A stretch of 64,000 nucleotides of DNA from Streptomyces typhae (GTDB lineage Bacteria; Actinomycetota; Actinomycetes; Streptomycetales; Streptomycetaceae): NCBI RefSeq assembly GCF_009755605.1, contig NZ_WPNZ01000007.1:206168-270167 (forward strand), read 5' to 3'. Of the stretch, positions 16,915 to 25,818 are shown one piece after another. Each line of letters starts with the position of its first letter. The first letter of the stretch is position 1. The notes below the pieces were generated by a model that did not search any database, was not told the DNA's origin, and was given only the letters and a program-made list of their open reading frames with translations. A program made the position numbers and the translations under genes.

Positions 16915-17676
16915 TCATACGCGTACGACCCGCGTGCCCGCCTTCTCGACGGCGGTGGCGTCGGCGTCCGTGAGGCCGGTGTCCGTGATGAGCAGGTCGA
17001 CGTCGGTGAGGTCGGCGAAGCGGGCGAAGTGCTCCTGGCCGTGCTTGGCGGAGTCGGCGAGCAGGACGACCCGGCGGGCGGCGGCGACGGCGGCGCGCTT
17101 CACGGCGGCCTCGGCCAGGTCGGGGGTGGTCAGGCCGTGGGCGGCGGAGAAGCCGTTGGCGGCGAGGAAGAGGACGTCGGCGCGGATCTCTCCGTAGGCG
17201 CGCAGGGACCAGGCGTCGACGGCCGCCCGCGTACGGTGCCGGACGCGGCCGCCGACCAGGTGGAGCTGGATGCCGGGGTGGTCGGCGAGGCGGGCGGCGG
17301 TGGGGAGGCTGTGGGTGACCGCCGTCAGTTCCGCGTCCAGCGGGAGGGCGGCGGCCAGGCGGGCCACCGTCGATCCCGCGTCGAGGATGACGCTGCCCTC
17401 GGGCGGGAGTTCGGCGAGGGCCGCGCTCGCGATGCGGTCCTTCTCGTCGGCGGCGGTGCTCTCGCGTTCGGCGAGGTCGGGTTCGAAGTCCAGGCGGCCC
17501 GCCGGGATGGCGCCGCCGTGCACCCGGCGGAGGAGGCCCGCGCGGTCCAGGGCCTTCAGGTCGCGGCGGATGGTCTCCGCGGTGACCTGGAACTCGGCGG
17601 CGAGGGTGGGGACGTCGACGCGGCCTCCCTCGCGGGCGAGGCGCAGGATCTCCTGCTGGCGCTCTGGGCCGTACAT
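16915..17676 (-). CDS. fruR: DeoR/GlpR-family regulator of fructose operon
   Basis: 253-residue repressor with an N-terminal winged helix (RQQEILRLAREGGRVDVPTL, then VTAETIRRDLKAL) and a C-terminal sugar-phosphate sensor domain (GSTVARLAAAL, ADVLFLAANGFSAAHGLTTPD). The usual inducer for this clade is fructose-1-phosphate. It is first in fruR-fruK-fruA, so it probably autoregulates through the sites upstream. Confidence 0.9.
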   Translation of the reverse strand: MYGPERQQEILRLAREGGRVDVPTLAAEFQVTAETIRRDLKALDRAGLLRRVHGGAIPAGRLDFEPDLAERESTAADEKDRIASAALAELPPEGSVILDAGSTVARLAAALPLDAELTAVTHSLPTAARLADHPGIQLHLVGGRVRHRTRAAVDAWSLRAYGEIRADVLFLAANGFSAAHGLTTPDLAEAAVKRAAVAAARRVVLLADSAKHGQEHFARFADLTDVDLLITDTGLTDADATAVEKAGTRVVRV

Positions 17677-17748
17677 GGCTGGGGGCCTCCTGCTCTATGC
17701 CCGATCGTGTGGGTTGCCCTGCACCCTAAGGCCGAACTATGGCTTAAG

Positions 17749-17781
17749 TAAACACACACGGGCTCGAAGCAGACATAAACA
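17749..17781 (-). promoter_or_regulatory. Candidate FruR operator pair
   Basis: TAAACA occurs at 17749-17754 and 17776-17781, 27 bases apart in the same orientation, embedded in AT-richer sequence 75-105 bases upstream of the fruR start. Repeated TGTTTA hexamers are typical of DeoR operators. The assignment is inferred. Confidence 0.4.
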
Positions 17782-17800
17782 GGCATCGCCAGGCTGGGGG

Positions 17801-17843
17801 CTGTGCCCACCCGTTCCGCCCCTGGCGGACCAGTTGCCCACAG
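17801..17843. repeat. Interspersed Streptomyces-type intergenic repeat
   Basis: An imperfect palindrome runs GCCCACCCGTTCCGCC ... GGCGGACCAGTTGCCCAC. From memory, very similar elements are scattered between genes in many Streptomyces genomes; copy number here is unknown. Confidence 0.4.
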
Positions 17844-17892
17844 AGAGAACCCCACCCGCCCCCCGGGGTGAACGGGTGGGTGGGTGGGGCGT

Positions 17893-17911
17893 CCCGCCGC
17901 GGAGCGGCGGG
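17893..17911 (-). terminator. Terminator of DHA2 exporter gene
   Basis: CCCGCCGC-GGA-GCGGCGGG is an 8-bp perfect stem with a 3-base loop, ending at the base before the exporter stop codon complement. Confidence 0.6.
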
Positions 17912-19480
17912 TTACAGCAGGGCAGCCTTGCGGGACTCCGCAGCGTCCGAGGCGTCTGGGGCCTCCAGGGAGGCCACCGCCCCGGCCTCCGGGGAGGCCT
18001 CCGCTCCCTCGATGTGCTGGGCGGGCCGCTTCGGCAGCGTGAGCATCAGCAGGAAGATGGCGACGAGGATGCCGACGACCCACCACAGCGCGCTCTCGAA
18101 GGCGTTCACGAACTCGGTCGGGACCTGCTGCGGCGCCGCCTTCTCGTCGATGACGCCGAAGAACACCACGGACACCAGGCCGAGCCCGAGCGCGTTGCCC
18201 ATCTGCTGGACGGTGTTGATCAGCCCGGAGGCCGAACCTGCGTGCTCGCGCGGCACTTCGGAGAGCACGGCGTCGGTGAGCGGCGCGACGATCAGGCCCA
18301 TGCCGACGCCCATGACGACCAGCGGGAGCGCCATCTGCCAGGAGGCGATGGAGGCGCCGTACCGGTCGGCCTCCCAGATGTAGATCAGCACGCCCGCCGC
18401 CATGGTCAGGGCCCCGGCCTGGAGCACCTTGCGTCCGAAGCGCGGCACCAGCTGCTGCACGGAGAGCCCGGCCGCGGCGGACACCGCGATGGAGAACGGG
18501 ATGCCGGTCGTCCCGGCCCTGAGCGCGGACCAGCCGAGGCCGACCTGCATGTAGAGGGTCCACACCAGGAAGAAGATGCCGAGCGAGATGCCGAAGACGG
18601 TCTGCACGGCGATGCCGCCGGCGAAGCTCTTCACCTTGAACAGGGACAGCTCGATGAGCGGGGAGCCGTCCCGCTCCGCCTTCCGCTTCTCGTACGCGAC
18701 CAGGGCGCCGAAGACGACGATGCCGCCCGCCATCATCACGTACCCCCACACCGGCCAGTCCAGCTCGTGGCCGCGGGTCAGCGGGTAGAGCAGCATCAGC
18801 AGGCCCGCCGTGACCAGGACGACGCCGACGAGGTCGAGCTTGAGCGCCCGCGGCGCCCTGGACTCCTCGATGTACTTGCGGCCGAGGAGCAGTCCGGCGA
18901 CGCCGACCGGGAGGTTGATGAGGAAGATGGGGCGCCATTCCAGGCCGAGGATGTTCCACTCCGTCAGGAGCGCGCCGAGCAGCGGCCCGGAGACCGCGCC
19001 CAGACCGACGATCATGCCGAACAGACCGAAGACCTTACCGCGCTCGTGCGCCGGGAAGGTGGCGTGCACGATCGACAGGACCTGCGGCACCATCAGCGCG
19101 GCCATCGCACCCTGGAGGATGCGGGACGCCACCAGCATCTCCGGGTTCGCCGCGAACCCGCAGAGCGCGGAGGCGACGGTGAAGCCGGCGATGCCGACGA
19201 GGAATATCTTCTTGCGGCCGTAGATGTCACCGAGCCGGCCACCGGTGATCAGACCTGCGCCGAGCGCGAGCGCGTACCCCGCGGTGATCCACTGGATCTG
19301 GCTGAACGTGGCGCCCGCGTCCCGCTGGATGGACGGGATCGCGATGTTCACGATCGTCACGTCCACCAGGTCCATGAACGCGGCGGTCATCACGATCGCG
19401 AGGGCGAACCAGCGCCGCCGGTCCGATCCCTGTGACGTGTCCGATCCCTGTGCCGCAGGGGTGCTGATGGGAGAAGTCAT
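17912..19480 (-). CDS. DHA2-family MFS multidrug exporter
   Basis: 522 residues with about fourteen hydrophobic helices. Motif A GGRLGDIYGRKKIFLVG and motif C-like GPLLGALLTEWNILGLEWRPIFLINLPVG mark an EmrB/QacA drug:proton antiporter. A Glu/Ala-rich cytosolic tail follows. It is divergently arranged with a WYL regulator 90 bases away, the likely local controller. Confidence 0.88.
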   Translation of the reverse strand: MTSPISTPAAQGSDTSQGSDRRRWFALAIVMTAAFMDLVDVTIVNIAIPSIQRDAGATFSQIQWITAGYALALGAGLITGGRLGDIYGRKKIFLVGIAGFTVASALCGFAANPEMLVASRILQGAMAALMVPQVLSIVHATFPAHERGKVFGLFGMIVGLGAVSGPLLGALLTEWNILGLEWRPIFLINLPVGVAGLLLGRKYIEESRAPRALKLDLVGVVLVTAGLLMLLYPLTRGHELDWPVWGYVMMAGGIVVFGALVAYEKRKAERDGSPLIELSLFKVKSFAGGIAVQTVFGISLGIFFLVWTLYMQVGLGWSALRAGTTGIPFSIAVSAAAGLSVQQLVPRFGRKVLQAGALTMAAGVLIYIWEADRYGASIASWQMALPLVVMGVGMGLIVAPLTDAVLSEVPREHAGSASGLINTVQQMGNALGLGLVSVVFFGVIDEKAAPQQVPTEFVNAFESALWWVVGILVAIFLLMLTLPKRPAQHIEGAEASPEAGAVASLEAPDASDAAESRKAALL

Positions 19481-19488
19481 GCCGTAAG

Positions 19489-19538
19489 GCTAGGGGTCGT
19501 ATAGGTCAGATCGTGTCCTAGTTGTACGGCATCCTGGA
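19489..19538. promoter_or_regulatory. Divergent exporter/WYL control region
   Basis: The 90-base gap between the two start codons holds an imperfect palindrome in which GTCGTATAGG faces CCTAGTTGTAC, with CTAGG/CCTAG cores. It is a plausible operator for the WYL regulator. Confidence 0.3.
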
Positions 19539-19570
19539 TTCGGCAGGGCGGGACGGCGACGGGAGGCCTC

Positions 19571-20584
19571 ATGGGCGCGAGTACGGGCACGAGTACGGGC
19601 ACGAGTACGGACACACCGGCGCGGCTGTTGCAGTTGTTGTCCTTGTTGCAGACGCCGCGCGAGTGGCCCGGCGGTGAGCTGGCCGAACGGCTGAACGTCT
19701 CGCGGCGCACGGTGCGGCGGGACGTGGACCGGCTGCGGGAGCTCGGCTATCCGGTGCAGGCGACGCAGGGCGCGAGCGGCGGGTACCGGCTCGTCGCCGG
19801 GAAGGCGATGCCGCCCCTGGTCCTCGACGACGAGGAGGCGGTGGCCATCGCGGTGGGGCTGCGGGCCGGGGCCGGGCACGCGGTCGACGGGGTCGAGGAG
19901 GCGTCCGTGCGGGCGCTCGCCAAACTGGAGCAGGTGCTGCCGTCGCGGCTGCGGCACCGCGTGTCGGCGCTCGGCGCCGCGACGATGTCGCTCGCCGTCG
20001 GGGACGGTGCCCGGATCGCGCCCGAGACACTGACGGTGATGGCGTCGGCGACGACCGCGCACGAGCAACTGCGGTTCGCCTACGAGGCGAAGGACGGGAC
20101 GCCGTCGCGACGGCTCGCCGAGCCGCACCGCCTCGTGTCCACGGGGCGGCGCTGGTATCTGGTCGCGTTCGACCTGGAGCGGCAGGACTGGCGCACGTTC
20201 CGGGTGGACCGGGTGTCGGAGCCGTTCGCCACGGGGGTGCGGTTCGCTCCGCGGATGCTGCCCGGGGGCAGCGCGGAGGCGTATGTCCGGCGGAGCGTGC
20301 TCGCGCGGCGGCAGGAGTCCGCCGCGTACGAGGTCGACGTGGAGTTCCGGGCCCCCCTCGACCGCGTGGGCGGGCGGCTCCCCGCCTCCCTCGGCGAACT
20401 GGTCGCCACCGGCGCCGACCGCTGCCGGCTGCGCGGCACGGCCACCGAGCCCGTGGAGTGGGTGGCGGCCCGCCTCCTCTGGGTGGAGTGCGACTTCACC
20501 GTCCACGGGCCGCGGGATCTCATCCTCCGGGTACGGGACCTGGGGCGCCGCCTTACCGCTGCGGCGGGCGCGGGCGATGCCTGA
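19571..20584 (+). CDS. HTH-WYL transcriptional regulator (YafY-like)
   Basis: 337-residue cytosolic regulator. The N-terminal helix-turn-helix (LLQLLSLLQTPREWPGGELA, NVSRRTVRRDVDRLRELGYPV) is followed by the GGYRL wing and a WYL sensor domain (RRWYLVAFDLERQDWRTFRVDR) with a WCX C-terminal extension. ATG 19571 has GGGAGG 5 bases upstream. Short GTGTSTGT-type repeats lie at the very N-terminus. It is transcribed away from the DHA2 exporter and probably controls it. Confidence 0.88.
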   Translation: MGASTGTSTGTSTDTPARLLQLLSLLQTPREWPGGELAERLNVSRRTVRRDVDRLRELGYPVQATQGASGGYRLVAGKAMPPLVLDDEEAVAIAVGLRAGAGHAVDGVEEASVRALAKLEQVLPSRLRHRVSALGAATMSLAVGDGARIAPETLTVMASATTAHEQLRFAYEAKDGTPSRRLAEPHRLVSTGRRWYLVAFDLERQDWRTFRVDRVSEPFATGVRFAPRMLPGGSAEAYVRRSVLARRQESAAYEVDVEFRAPLDRVGGRLPASLGELVATGADRCRLRGTATEPVEWVAARLLWVECDFTVHGPRDLILRVRDLGRRLTAAAGAGDA

Positions 20585-20606
20585 TCCCCGCGCTCCGCGC
20601 GGGATC
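20583..20606 (+). terminator. Terminator after WYL regulator
   Basis: GATCCCCGCG faces CGCGGGATC with a small loop, followed by CCCTTTCCC, directly after the stop codon. Confidence 0.6.
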
Positions 20607-20723
20607 CCCTTTCCCACCCACCCACCCGTACACCGGCGGTCGAGACCTCCGCGTCGCCCGACCGCCGCGAGGGCTGGGCCCGCTCCCGGGCCGCCGCTCA
20701 AACCGACGGCTCGGAGCGCCCGC

Positions 20724-20752
20724 TCCAGCCCGTCCGGCGTTTGAGGACAAGG
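20724..20752. repeat. Interspersed repeat with GTCCGGCGTTTGAGG core
   Basis: CCAGCCCGTCCGGCGTTTGA and flanks resemble, from memory, one of the commonest short intergenic repeats in Streptomyces. The rest of the 264-base gap (20585-20848) holds only GC hairpins. Confidence 0.45.
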
Positions 20753-20813
20753 CGCGGAGCGCCGATATCGGGAACCGGAACCACAGCGAACGGAATGTCG
20801 AACAACGGGGCCG

Positions 20814-20831
20814 GGGGGGCACGAGCCCCCC
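20814..20831 (-). terminator. Terminator of hrdD
   Basis: GGGGGGC-ACGA-GCCCCCC is a 7-bp hairpin 18 bases beyond the hrdD stop. Confidence 0.6.
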
Positions 20832-20848
20832 TGCTCGCCCGGCCGGCC

Positions 20849-21856
20849 TCAGGCCGCCGCGTCGAAGCCGGTGTCGTGCGCCAGCTTCTTCAGCTCCAGA
20901 AGCGCGTGCTTCTCGATCTGCCGAATGCGCTCGCGCGTGAGGCCGTGCTCCTTGCCGACCTCCGTCAGCGTGCGCTCCCTGCCGTCCTCGATGCCGTACC
21001 GCATCTTGATGATGGACGCCGTGCGCTGGTCGAGGCGGCCGATGAGGTCGTCGAGCTCCTCGCTGCGCAGCAGCGTCAGGACGGACTGCTCGGGGGAGAC
21101 GGCGGAGGTGTCCTCCAGGAGGTCACCGAACTGGGTCTCGCCCTCGTCGTCCACCGACATGTTCAGCGAGACCGGGTCGCGGGCCCAGTCGAGGACGTCC
21201 ACCACGCGCTCGGGCGTGGAGGCCAGCTCGGCGGCGATCTCCGCGGGCTCCGGCTCCCGGCCGTGCTCGCGGTTGAACTCGCGCTGCACGCGGCGGATCC
21301 GGCCCAGCTCCTCCACCAGGTGCACGGGCAGCCGGATGGTGCGGGACTGGTCGGCTATGGAGCGCGTGATGGCCTGGCGGATCCACCACGTCGCGTACGT
21401 GGAGAACTTGAAGCCCTTGGCGTAGTCGAACTTCTCGACGGCGCGGACCAGGCCCGCGTTGCCCTCCTGGATGAGGTCGAGGAGCGGCAGGCCGCTGCGC
21501 GGATAGCGCCGGGCGACCGCCACGACCAGGCGGAGGTTGGAGCGGATGAAGATGTCCTTCGCGCGCTCGCCGTCGGCGACGAGGGCTTCGAGCTCCTCGC
21601 GCGAGGCGGACGCGGTGGCGTCGGCGCGCTCCACCTGGCCGTCCAGGATCTGCCGGGCGTAGACGCCCGCCTCGATGATCTGGGACAGCTCCACTTCCTT
21701 GGCGGCGTCCAGCAGGGGTGTGCGTGCGATCTCGTCGAGGTACATGCCGACCAGGTCGCGGTCGGCGATCTCGCCGCCTACGGCGCGAACACTGCGTGCC
21801 GCGTCGGTCTCGCCGGTGTCGGCGGACTTGCGACGGGCGACGGCACGGGTTGCCAT
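20849..21856 (-). CDS. hrdD: Group 2 sigma-70 factor HrdD
   Basis: 335-residue RNA polymerase sigma factor with regions 1.2 (DLVGMYLDEIARTPLL), 2 (NLRLVVAVARRYPRSGLPLLD, FSTYATWWIRQAITR), 3 and 4.2 (GLTRERIRQIEKHAL). It lacks the long N-terminal extension of the essential HrdB. The MATRAVARRKSA start and short overall length match HrdD as I remember it. It recognises promoters similar to those of HrdB and is not essential in known species. A perfect SigR-type promoter lies upstream, as known for S. coelicolor hrdD, linking it to thiol-oxidative stress. Confidence 0.9.
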   Translation of the reverse strand: MATRAVARRKSADTGETDAARSVRAVGGEIADRDLVGMYLDEIARTPLLDAAKEVELSQIIEAGVYARQILDGQVERADATASASREELEALVADGERAKDIFIRSNLRLVVAVARRYPRSGLPLLDLIQEGNAGLVRAVEKFDYAKGFKFSTYATWWIRQAITRSIADQSRTIRLPVHLVEELGRIRRVQREFNREHGREPEPAEIAAELASTPERVVDVLDWARDPVSLNMSVDDEGETQFGDLLEDTSAVSPEQSVLTLLRSEELDDLIGRLDQRTASIIKMRYGIEDGRERTLTEVGKEHGLTRERIRQIEKHALLELKKLAHDTGFDAAA

Positions 21857-21979
21857 GCGTGCTCCCTTGCGTGGTTGTCACTGGTCGGACCGGCGTGCGG
21901 GCCGGGTCCTCGGGGCGGTCCGGGGCTGGACCTGTGGTGGACGGCACACCTTCCCAGGTGCCCTGCATCCGATGGAAAC

Positions 21980-22005
21980 AACGACTGGAATCCGGACAGA
22001 ATTCC
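21980..22005 (-). promoter_or_regulatory. SigR promoter of hrdD
   Basis: On the minus strand GGAAT (22005-22001), exactly 18 bases, then GTT (21982-21980): a perfect fit to the SigR consensus GGAAT-N18-GTT. It lies about 125 bases upstream of the hrdD ATG. In S. coelicolor hrdD is a known SigR target. Confidence 0.85.
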
Positions 22006-22420
22006 CAAGCCGCTCTCTCAATTTCGTGATCATGCAGTACCCTGTGCGGCTCCCGGCCGGGGGCCGCTGCTGTGGGTGACTACAGATACGCAGGTCAGGG
22101 CAGAGACCGCAGGTGTTCGGGTGCCCATGACGGACTGCCGCAATCGTCCGCTCCTGAGATCGCCGTCACATTCGGCAGAACCTCTTTCACGCCGTCACCG
22201 CAACCGCCCCGCGGGCACCCCCTGCGGGAGAGTGCCGCCGTTGCCGCTCTTCCACCCCAGGAGACGGCCAGGACCGCGCGATGGTTGCGCAGCGGTACAA
22301 AGCAGGCATTCTTCTGTGCTCGGGTCTGCTGTGCTCGGGTCTGCCTTCTGTGCTTCGGTCCCCGGGCCTAGGCCCCGCGACCGTTACGGCCGGTCATGGG
22401 CCCCGCCTAGCGTGCCGCCC
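22006..22420. other. Gene-free region between hrdD promoter and questin-oxidase-like gene
   Basis: About 400 bases. A frame continuous with the downstream gene is open from GTG 22120 but reads Arg/Pro/Ser-rich with no family look, so I treat it as non-coding. TAGCGT at 22408-22413 lies 7 bases before ATG 22421 and could be a -10 box for a leaderless mRNA. Confidence 0.4.
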
Positions 22421-23548
22421 ATGAACGCCAACGCCACGAGCGACACCAGCGGCATCCTCGACGAAGCCCTCCAGCGTCTGCACGCCTTCGGTCCCGAGCG
22501 TCTCGGGCGCCTCACCAACCACGGGCCGATGGCCGTCGAGGCCCTCGTCCACGGCGGTCGGGCCGCCGTCGTGCACCGCTGGCTCGACCACTACCGGGCC
22601 AAGCTGGAGGACATGCCCGCCCGTGTCGCCCCCGTCACGGACGGCGACTGGCGTACGGCGCTCGGCGATCCGCGGCGTGCCGCCGACTGGATCGACCACT
22701 TCGAGCGGGCCCTCGCCGAGCGCCCCTGGCAGGAGGTGCTCGCCGCCTGGTGGCCGGTGCTGCTCCCCGGCATCGCGGGCGGCTCCACGCACCCGGTGAT
22801 CCGGGTGGGCCACGCCGTGCGCACCCTGCTCGGGCCCGGCGGCCAGGCCCCGCCCCGCGTCGCCGAGCTGGCCCACGGCCTCGGCTACTGGGCCGCCCGC
22901 CACACCCCGCTGCCCGACCGCACCCCCGTCGCCCTGCCGTCGCCGGCCGACGCGGCGGTCGCGCTCGACGCGGTGGCGCGCATCCCGGACCAGGACGGAC
23001 CCCTGCCGGCGCGCTTCGCCCAACTCACCACGGTCCCGACATGGCCCGCGCCCGCGCCCGGGAACGCGCCCGGAAAAAAGGCGCCCGCGCCCGGAAAGGC
23101 CCCCGGGACCGGACCTGACGCCGCCCCGCCCGAGCCGGCCCCCGACGCCGCCCGCGACCGCCTCGGCGATCTCGTCGCCGCCGCCGTCCACCGCTACGCG
23201 GCCCTCGGCCACGGCGATCCGATCATGCTGGTGCACGCCGCGACCGCCCCGAACGCGGTCCTGCGTACGCTGCCCGCGCTCCCCCGCGCGCTCTGGGCGC
23301 CCTCGCTCGACGCGGCCTGGGCGGCGAGCGCCGCGGTCACCGCGGCCTACGCGCCCGCGACCCCGGTGACGTACGAGAACGCGTACGCCGAGGCCGGCAG
23401 CAGCACCTTCGACGAGGTCTTCGCGCGGGCCGCCGCGCACGGCGACGACCATACGATCAAGTTCGCGGACACCGCCCTCGACGTGGGCGGCCGTACGGCG
23501 CGGGCGGCGGCGCTGCGTGGCGTGGAGCTGAACCCTCCCGCCCGGTGA
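22421..23548 (+). CDS. Questin oxidase-like protein
   Basis: 375 residues resembling the questin oxidase family (fungal members open an anthraquinone ring; bacterial roles are unknown). Recognisable blocks are LTNHGPMAVEAL, HRWLDHYRAKLED, the LPGIAGGSTHPVIRVGHAVR region and C-terminal ENAYAEAGSSTFDEVF with HGDDHTIKFADTAL. The His-rich sites are conserved in the family. A Pro/Ala/Lys linker (PAPGNAPGKKAPAPGKAPG) interrupts the middle. No Shine-Dalgarno precedes ATG 22421; a leaderless start is likely. Confidence 0.72.
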   Translation: MNANATSDTSGILDEALQRLHAFGPERLGRLTNHGPMAVEALVHGGRAAVVHRWLDHYRAKLEDMPARVAPVTDGDWRTALGDPRRAADWIDHFERALAERPWQEVLAAWWPVLLPGIAGGSTHPVIRVGHAVRTLLGPGGQAPPRVAELAHGLGYWAARHTPLPDRTPVALPSPADAAVALDAVARIPDQDGPLPARFAQLTTVPTWPAPAPGNAPGKKAPAPGKAPGTGPDAAPPEPAPDAARDRLGDLVAAAVHRYAALGHGDPIMLVHAATAPNAVLRTLPALPRALWAPSLDAAWAASAAVTAAYAPATPVTYENAYAEAGSSTFDEVFARAAAHGDDHTIKFADTALDVGGRTARAAALRGVELNPPAR

Positions 23549-23607
23549 GGACCGCCCCGTGAGGACCGCCGGGGGGCGCGCCGAAAGACACAGGAAAGGC
23601 TCGTACA

Positions 23608-24135
23608 GTGGGATACATGGACACGCCATCCACTGCGTCGGTGGACTCCGCAGGACCGCACTGGCTCGATGCGGAGGAGCAGCGCACCTGGCTGTCGTAC
23701 ATACACGCCGCCACGCTCCTGGAGGACTTCCTCGACCGCCAGCTCCAGCGTGACGCGGGCATGCCCCACGTCTACTACGGGCTGCTCGTGCAGTTGTCCG
23801 CGGCGCCGCGGCGGCGGCTGCGCATGACCGAGCTCGCGAAGGGCTCGAAGATCACCCGGTCCCGGCTCTCGCACGCGGTCGCGCGCCTGGAGAAGAGCGG
23901 CTGGGTGCGGCGCGAGGACTGCCCGACCGACAAGCGGGGGCAGTTCGCGATCCTCACGGACGAGGGTTTCGAGGTTCTGCGCGCCACCGCGCCGGGGCAT
24001 GTGCGGGCGGTGCGGCAGGCCCTCTTCGACCGGCTCAGCCCGGAACAGCAGAAGTCCCTCGGCGAGATCATGCGGATCGTCGCCGAGGGACTACAGCCGA
24101 AGGACGCGGGGGCGGACCTGCCCTGGCTCCGTTAG
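23608..24135 (+). CDS. MarR-family transcriptional regulator
   Basis: 175-residue winged-helix regulator. Helical dimer region, then LRMTELAKGSKITRSRLSHAVARLEKSGWVRRE (recognition helix and wing start) and DKRGQFAILTDEGFE (wing). AGGAAAGG lies 9 bases before GTG 23608; ATG 23617 is an alternative. It converges on a DHA2 exporter gene, a common pairing, though the TetR gene on the other side is the likelier regulator of that exporter. Confidence 0.87.
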   Translation: MGYMDTPSTASVDSAGPHWLDAEEQRTWLSYIHAATLLEDFLDRQLQRDAGMPHVYYGLLVQLSAAPRRRLRMTELAKGSKITRSRLSHAVARLEKSGWVRREDCPTDKRGQFAILTDEGFEVLRATAPGHVRAVRQALFDRLSPEQQKSLGEIMRIVAEGLQPKDAGADLPWLR

Positions 24136-24152
24136 GAGCGCCGGACGGGTCG

Positions 24153-24184
24153 GCCCCCGCCGCACCGCACGGTGCGGCAGGGGC
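24153..24184. terminator. Bidirectional terminator between convergent genes
   Basis: A near-perfect 14-15 bp stem (24153-24167 with 24170-24184, one bulge) and 2-base loop sits between the marR and exporter stop codons. Confidence 0.75.
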
Positions 24185-24190
24185 GTGACG

Positions 24191-25720
24191 TCAGTGCGCC
24201 ACGACCGGGATCTTCAGGGCGTCCTCGACACCCTCACCGTCACCGGAGGCCACCGGAGTGCCGCTGTCGGCACCGGTGTTGACCAGGACGGCGGCGATCG
24301 CCGACGCCACGACCAGGATGCCGACCGCCCACCAGATGGCGGCGGTGTAGCCCTCCACCATGGACTGGGCGGCGAGCAGCTTCTGCGCCGCCGGGGTGGT
24401 GGCGGAGGCCGCGTGGTCGGTGATGTACGCGGTGGTCGCGGAGGCCGCGATGGTGTTGAGCAGGGCCGTACCGATGGCGCCGCCGACCTGCTGCGAGGTG
24501 TTGACCATCGCGGAGGCGACACCGGCGTCACGCGGCTCGACACCGTGGGTGGCGAGCGACATGGCGGGCATGAACGCCGTACCCATGCCGAGGCCCAGCA
24601 TCAGCTGCGCGGGCAGGATCAGACCGGCGTACGAGGTGTCGATCTCCAGCTGCGTCAGGAGCAGCATGCCGACGGCGGCGAGCAGGAAGCCCGGGGCCAT
24701 GAGCAGGCGCGGCGCGACGCGGGTCATCAGGCGGGTGCCGATCTGCGTGGAACCCACGATCATGCCGAAGATCATCGGCAGGAACGCGAAGCCGGTCTTG
24801 ACCGGCGAGTAGCCCTTGACGATCTGGAGGTAGTACGTGAGGAACAGGAACAGGCCGAACATCGCGATGATGGCGAGGCCGAGCGAGAGGTAGACGCCAC
24901 CGCGGTTGCGCTCGGTCAGGACGCGCAGCGGGAGCAGCGGCGACTTGACCTTGGCCTCGGTGACGACGAACGCGGCGAGCAGCACGGCGGAGGCGATGAA
25001 CATCGTCACGGTGACCGCGTCGGACCAGCCGTCGGACTCGGCGCGCGTGAAGCCGTAGACGAGCGCGACCAGACCGAGGGTGGAGAGGACCACGCCGGGG
25101 ATGTCGAGCGGCGAGCGGTTGCGGCCCTCGGAGGGCTCACGGATCACGAAGTACGCACCGGCGGCGGCGATGATCGCGAACGGGATGTTCACGAAGAACG
25201 TCCAGCGCCAGTTCAGGTACTCGGTGAGGAAGCCGCCGAGGATCAGGCCGACGGCGCCACCGCCACCGGCGATCGCACCGTAGATGCCGAACGCCTTGGC
25301 GCGCTCCTTGGCCTCGGTGAACATCACCGCGAGCAGCGAGAGCGCGGCGGGCGCGAGCAGCGCGCCGAAGACGCCCTGGAGGGCGCGGGCGCCGAGCATC
25401 ATGGCCTCGTTGCCCGCGGCACCGCCGAGCGCGGAGGCCGCGGCGAAGCCGATGAGGCCGGTCACGAAGGTGCGCTTGCGGCCCCACAGGTCGGCGATGC
25501 GGCCGCCGAACAGGAGCAGACCGCCGAAGGCCAGGGCGTAGGCGGTGATGACCCACTGCTTGTTGCCCTCGGATATCCCGAGGTCTTCCTGGGCGGAGGG
25601 CAGCGCGATGTTCACGATGGTCGCGTCCAGGACGACCATCAGCTGGGCCAGGGCGATGAAGACGAGTGCTCTCCACCGCTTCGGGTCGGGGGCGAGTGAG
25701 GTGACGGGTGACTGAGACAT
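24191..25720 (-). CDS. DHA2-family MFS exporter
   Basis: 509 residues and about fourteen hydrophobic helices. LDATIVNIALPSAQEDLGIS at helix 1, motif A GGRIADLWGRKRTFVTG, and GLILGGFLTEYLNWRWTFFVNIP after helix 5 identify an EmrB/QacA-type drug:proton antiporter. ATG 25720 has AGGTGG 8 bases upstream, better placed than the in-frame GTG 25732. It follows a tetR gene by 98 bases on the same strand, with an inverted repeat in the gap. Confidence 0.9.
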   Translation of the reverse strand: MSQSPVTSLAPDPKRWRALVFIALAQLMVVLDATIVNIALPSAQEDLGISEGNKQWVITAYALAFGGLLLFGGRIADLWGRKRTFVTGLIGFAAASALGGAAGNEAMMLGARALQGVFGALLAPAALSLLAVMFTEAKERAKAFGIYGAIAGGGGAVGLILGGFLTEYLNWRWTFFVNIPFAIIAAAGAYFVIREPSEGRNRSPLDIPGVVLSTLGLVALVYGFTRAESDGWSDAVTVTMFIASAVLLAAFVVTEAKVKSPLLPLRVLTERNRGGVYLSLGLAIIAMFGLFLFLTYYLQIVKGYSPVKTGFAFLPMIFGMIVGSTQIGTRLMTRVAPRLLMAPGFLLAAVGMLLLTQLEIDTSYAGLILPAQLMLGLGMGTAFMPAMSLATHGVEPRDAGVASAMVNTSQQVGGAIGTALLNTIAASATTAYITDHAASATTPAAQKLLAAQSMVEGYTAAIWWAVGILVVASAIAAVLVNTGADSGTPVASGDGEGVEDALKIPVVAH

Positions 25721-25760
25721 GGGTGTATCCACCTAGGAAGACAAAGAGGTAAGTACGGGG

Positions 25761-25778
25761 TGAACGAGACACCGTTCA
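25761..25778 (-). promoter_or_regulatory. Palindromic operator upstream of DHA2 exporter
   Basis: TGAACG-AGACAC-CGTTCA is a perfect 6+6 inverted repeat 40 bases upstream of the exporter start, between tetR and its presumed target. It is a likely regulator site. Confidence 0.5.
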
Positions 25779-25818
25779 GGCGTGCGTGCGCATGCGCCCC
25801 TGGTCCTGGGGGCGGGTC

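Noticed and set aside
13872..16973. 1033-codon plus-strand open frame opposite fruA/fruK
   Set aside because: Covers two well-supported minus-strand genes and reads as Gly/Arg/Glu/His low-complexity.
20741..22420. 560-codon upstream extension of the questin-oxidase-like gene
   Set aside because: Overlaps hrdD and its promoter in antisense; composition is antisense-like until ATG 22421.
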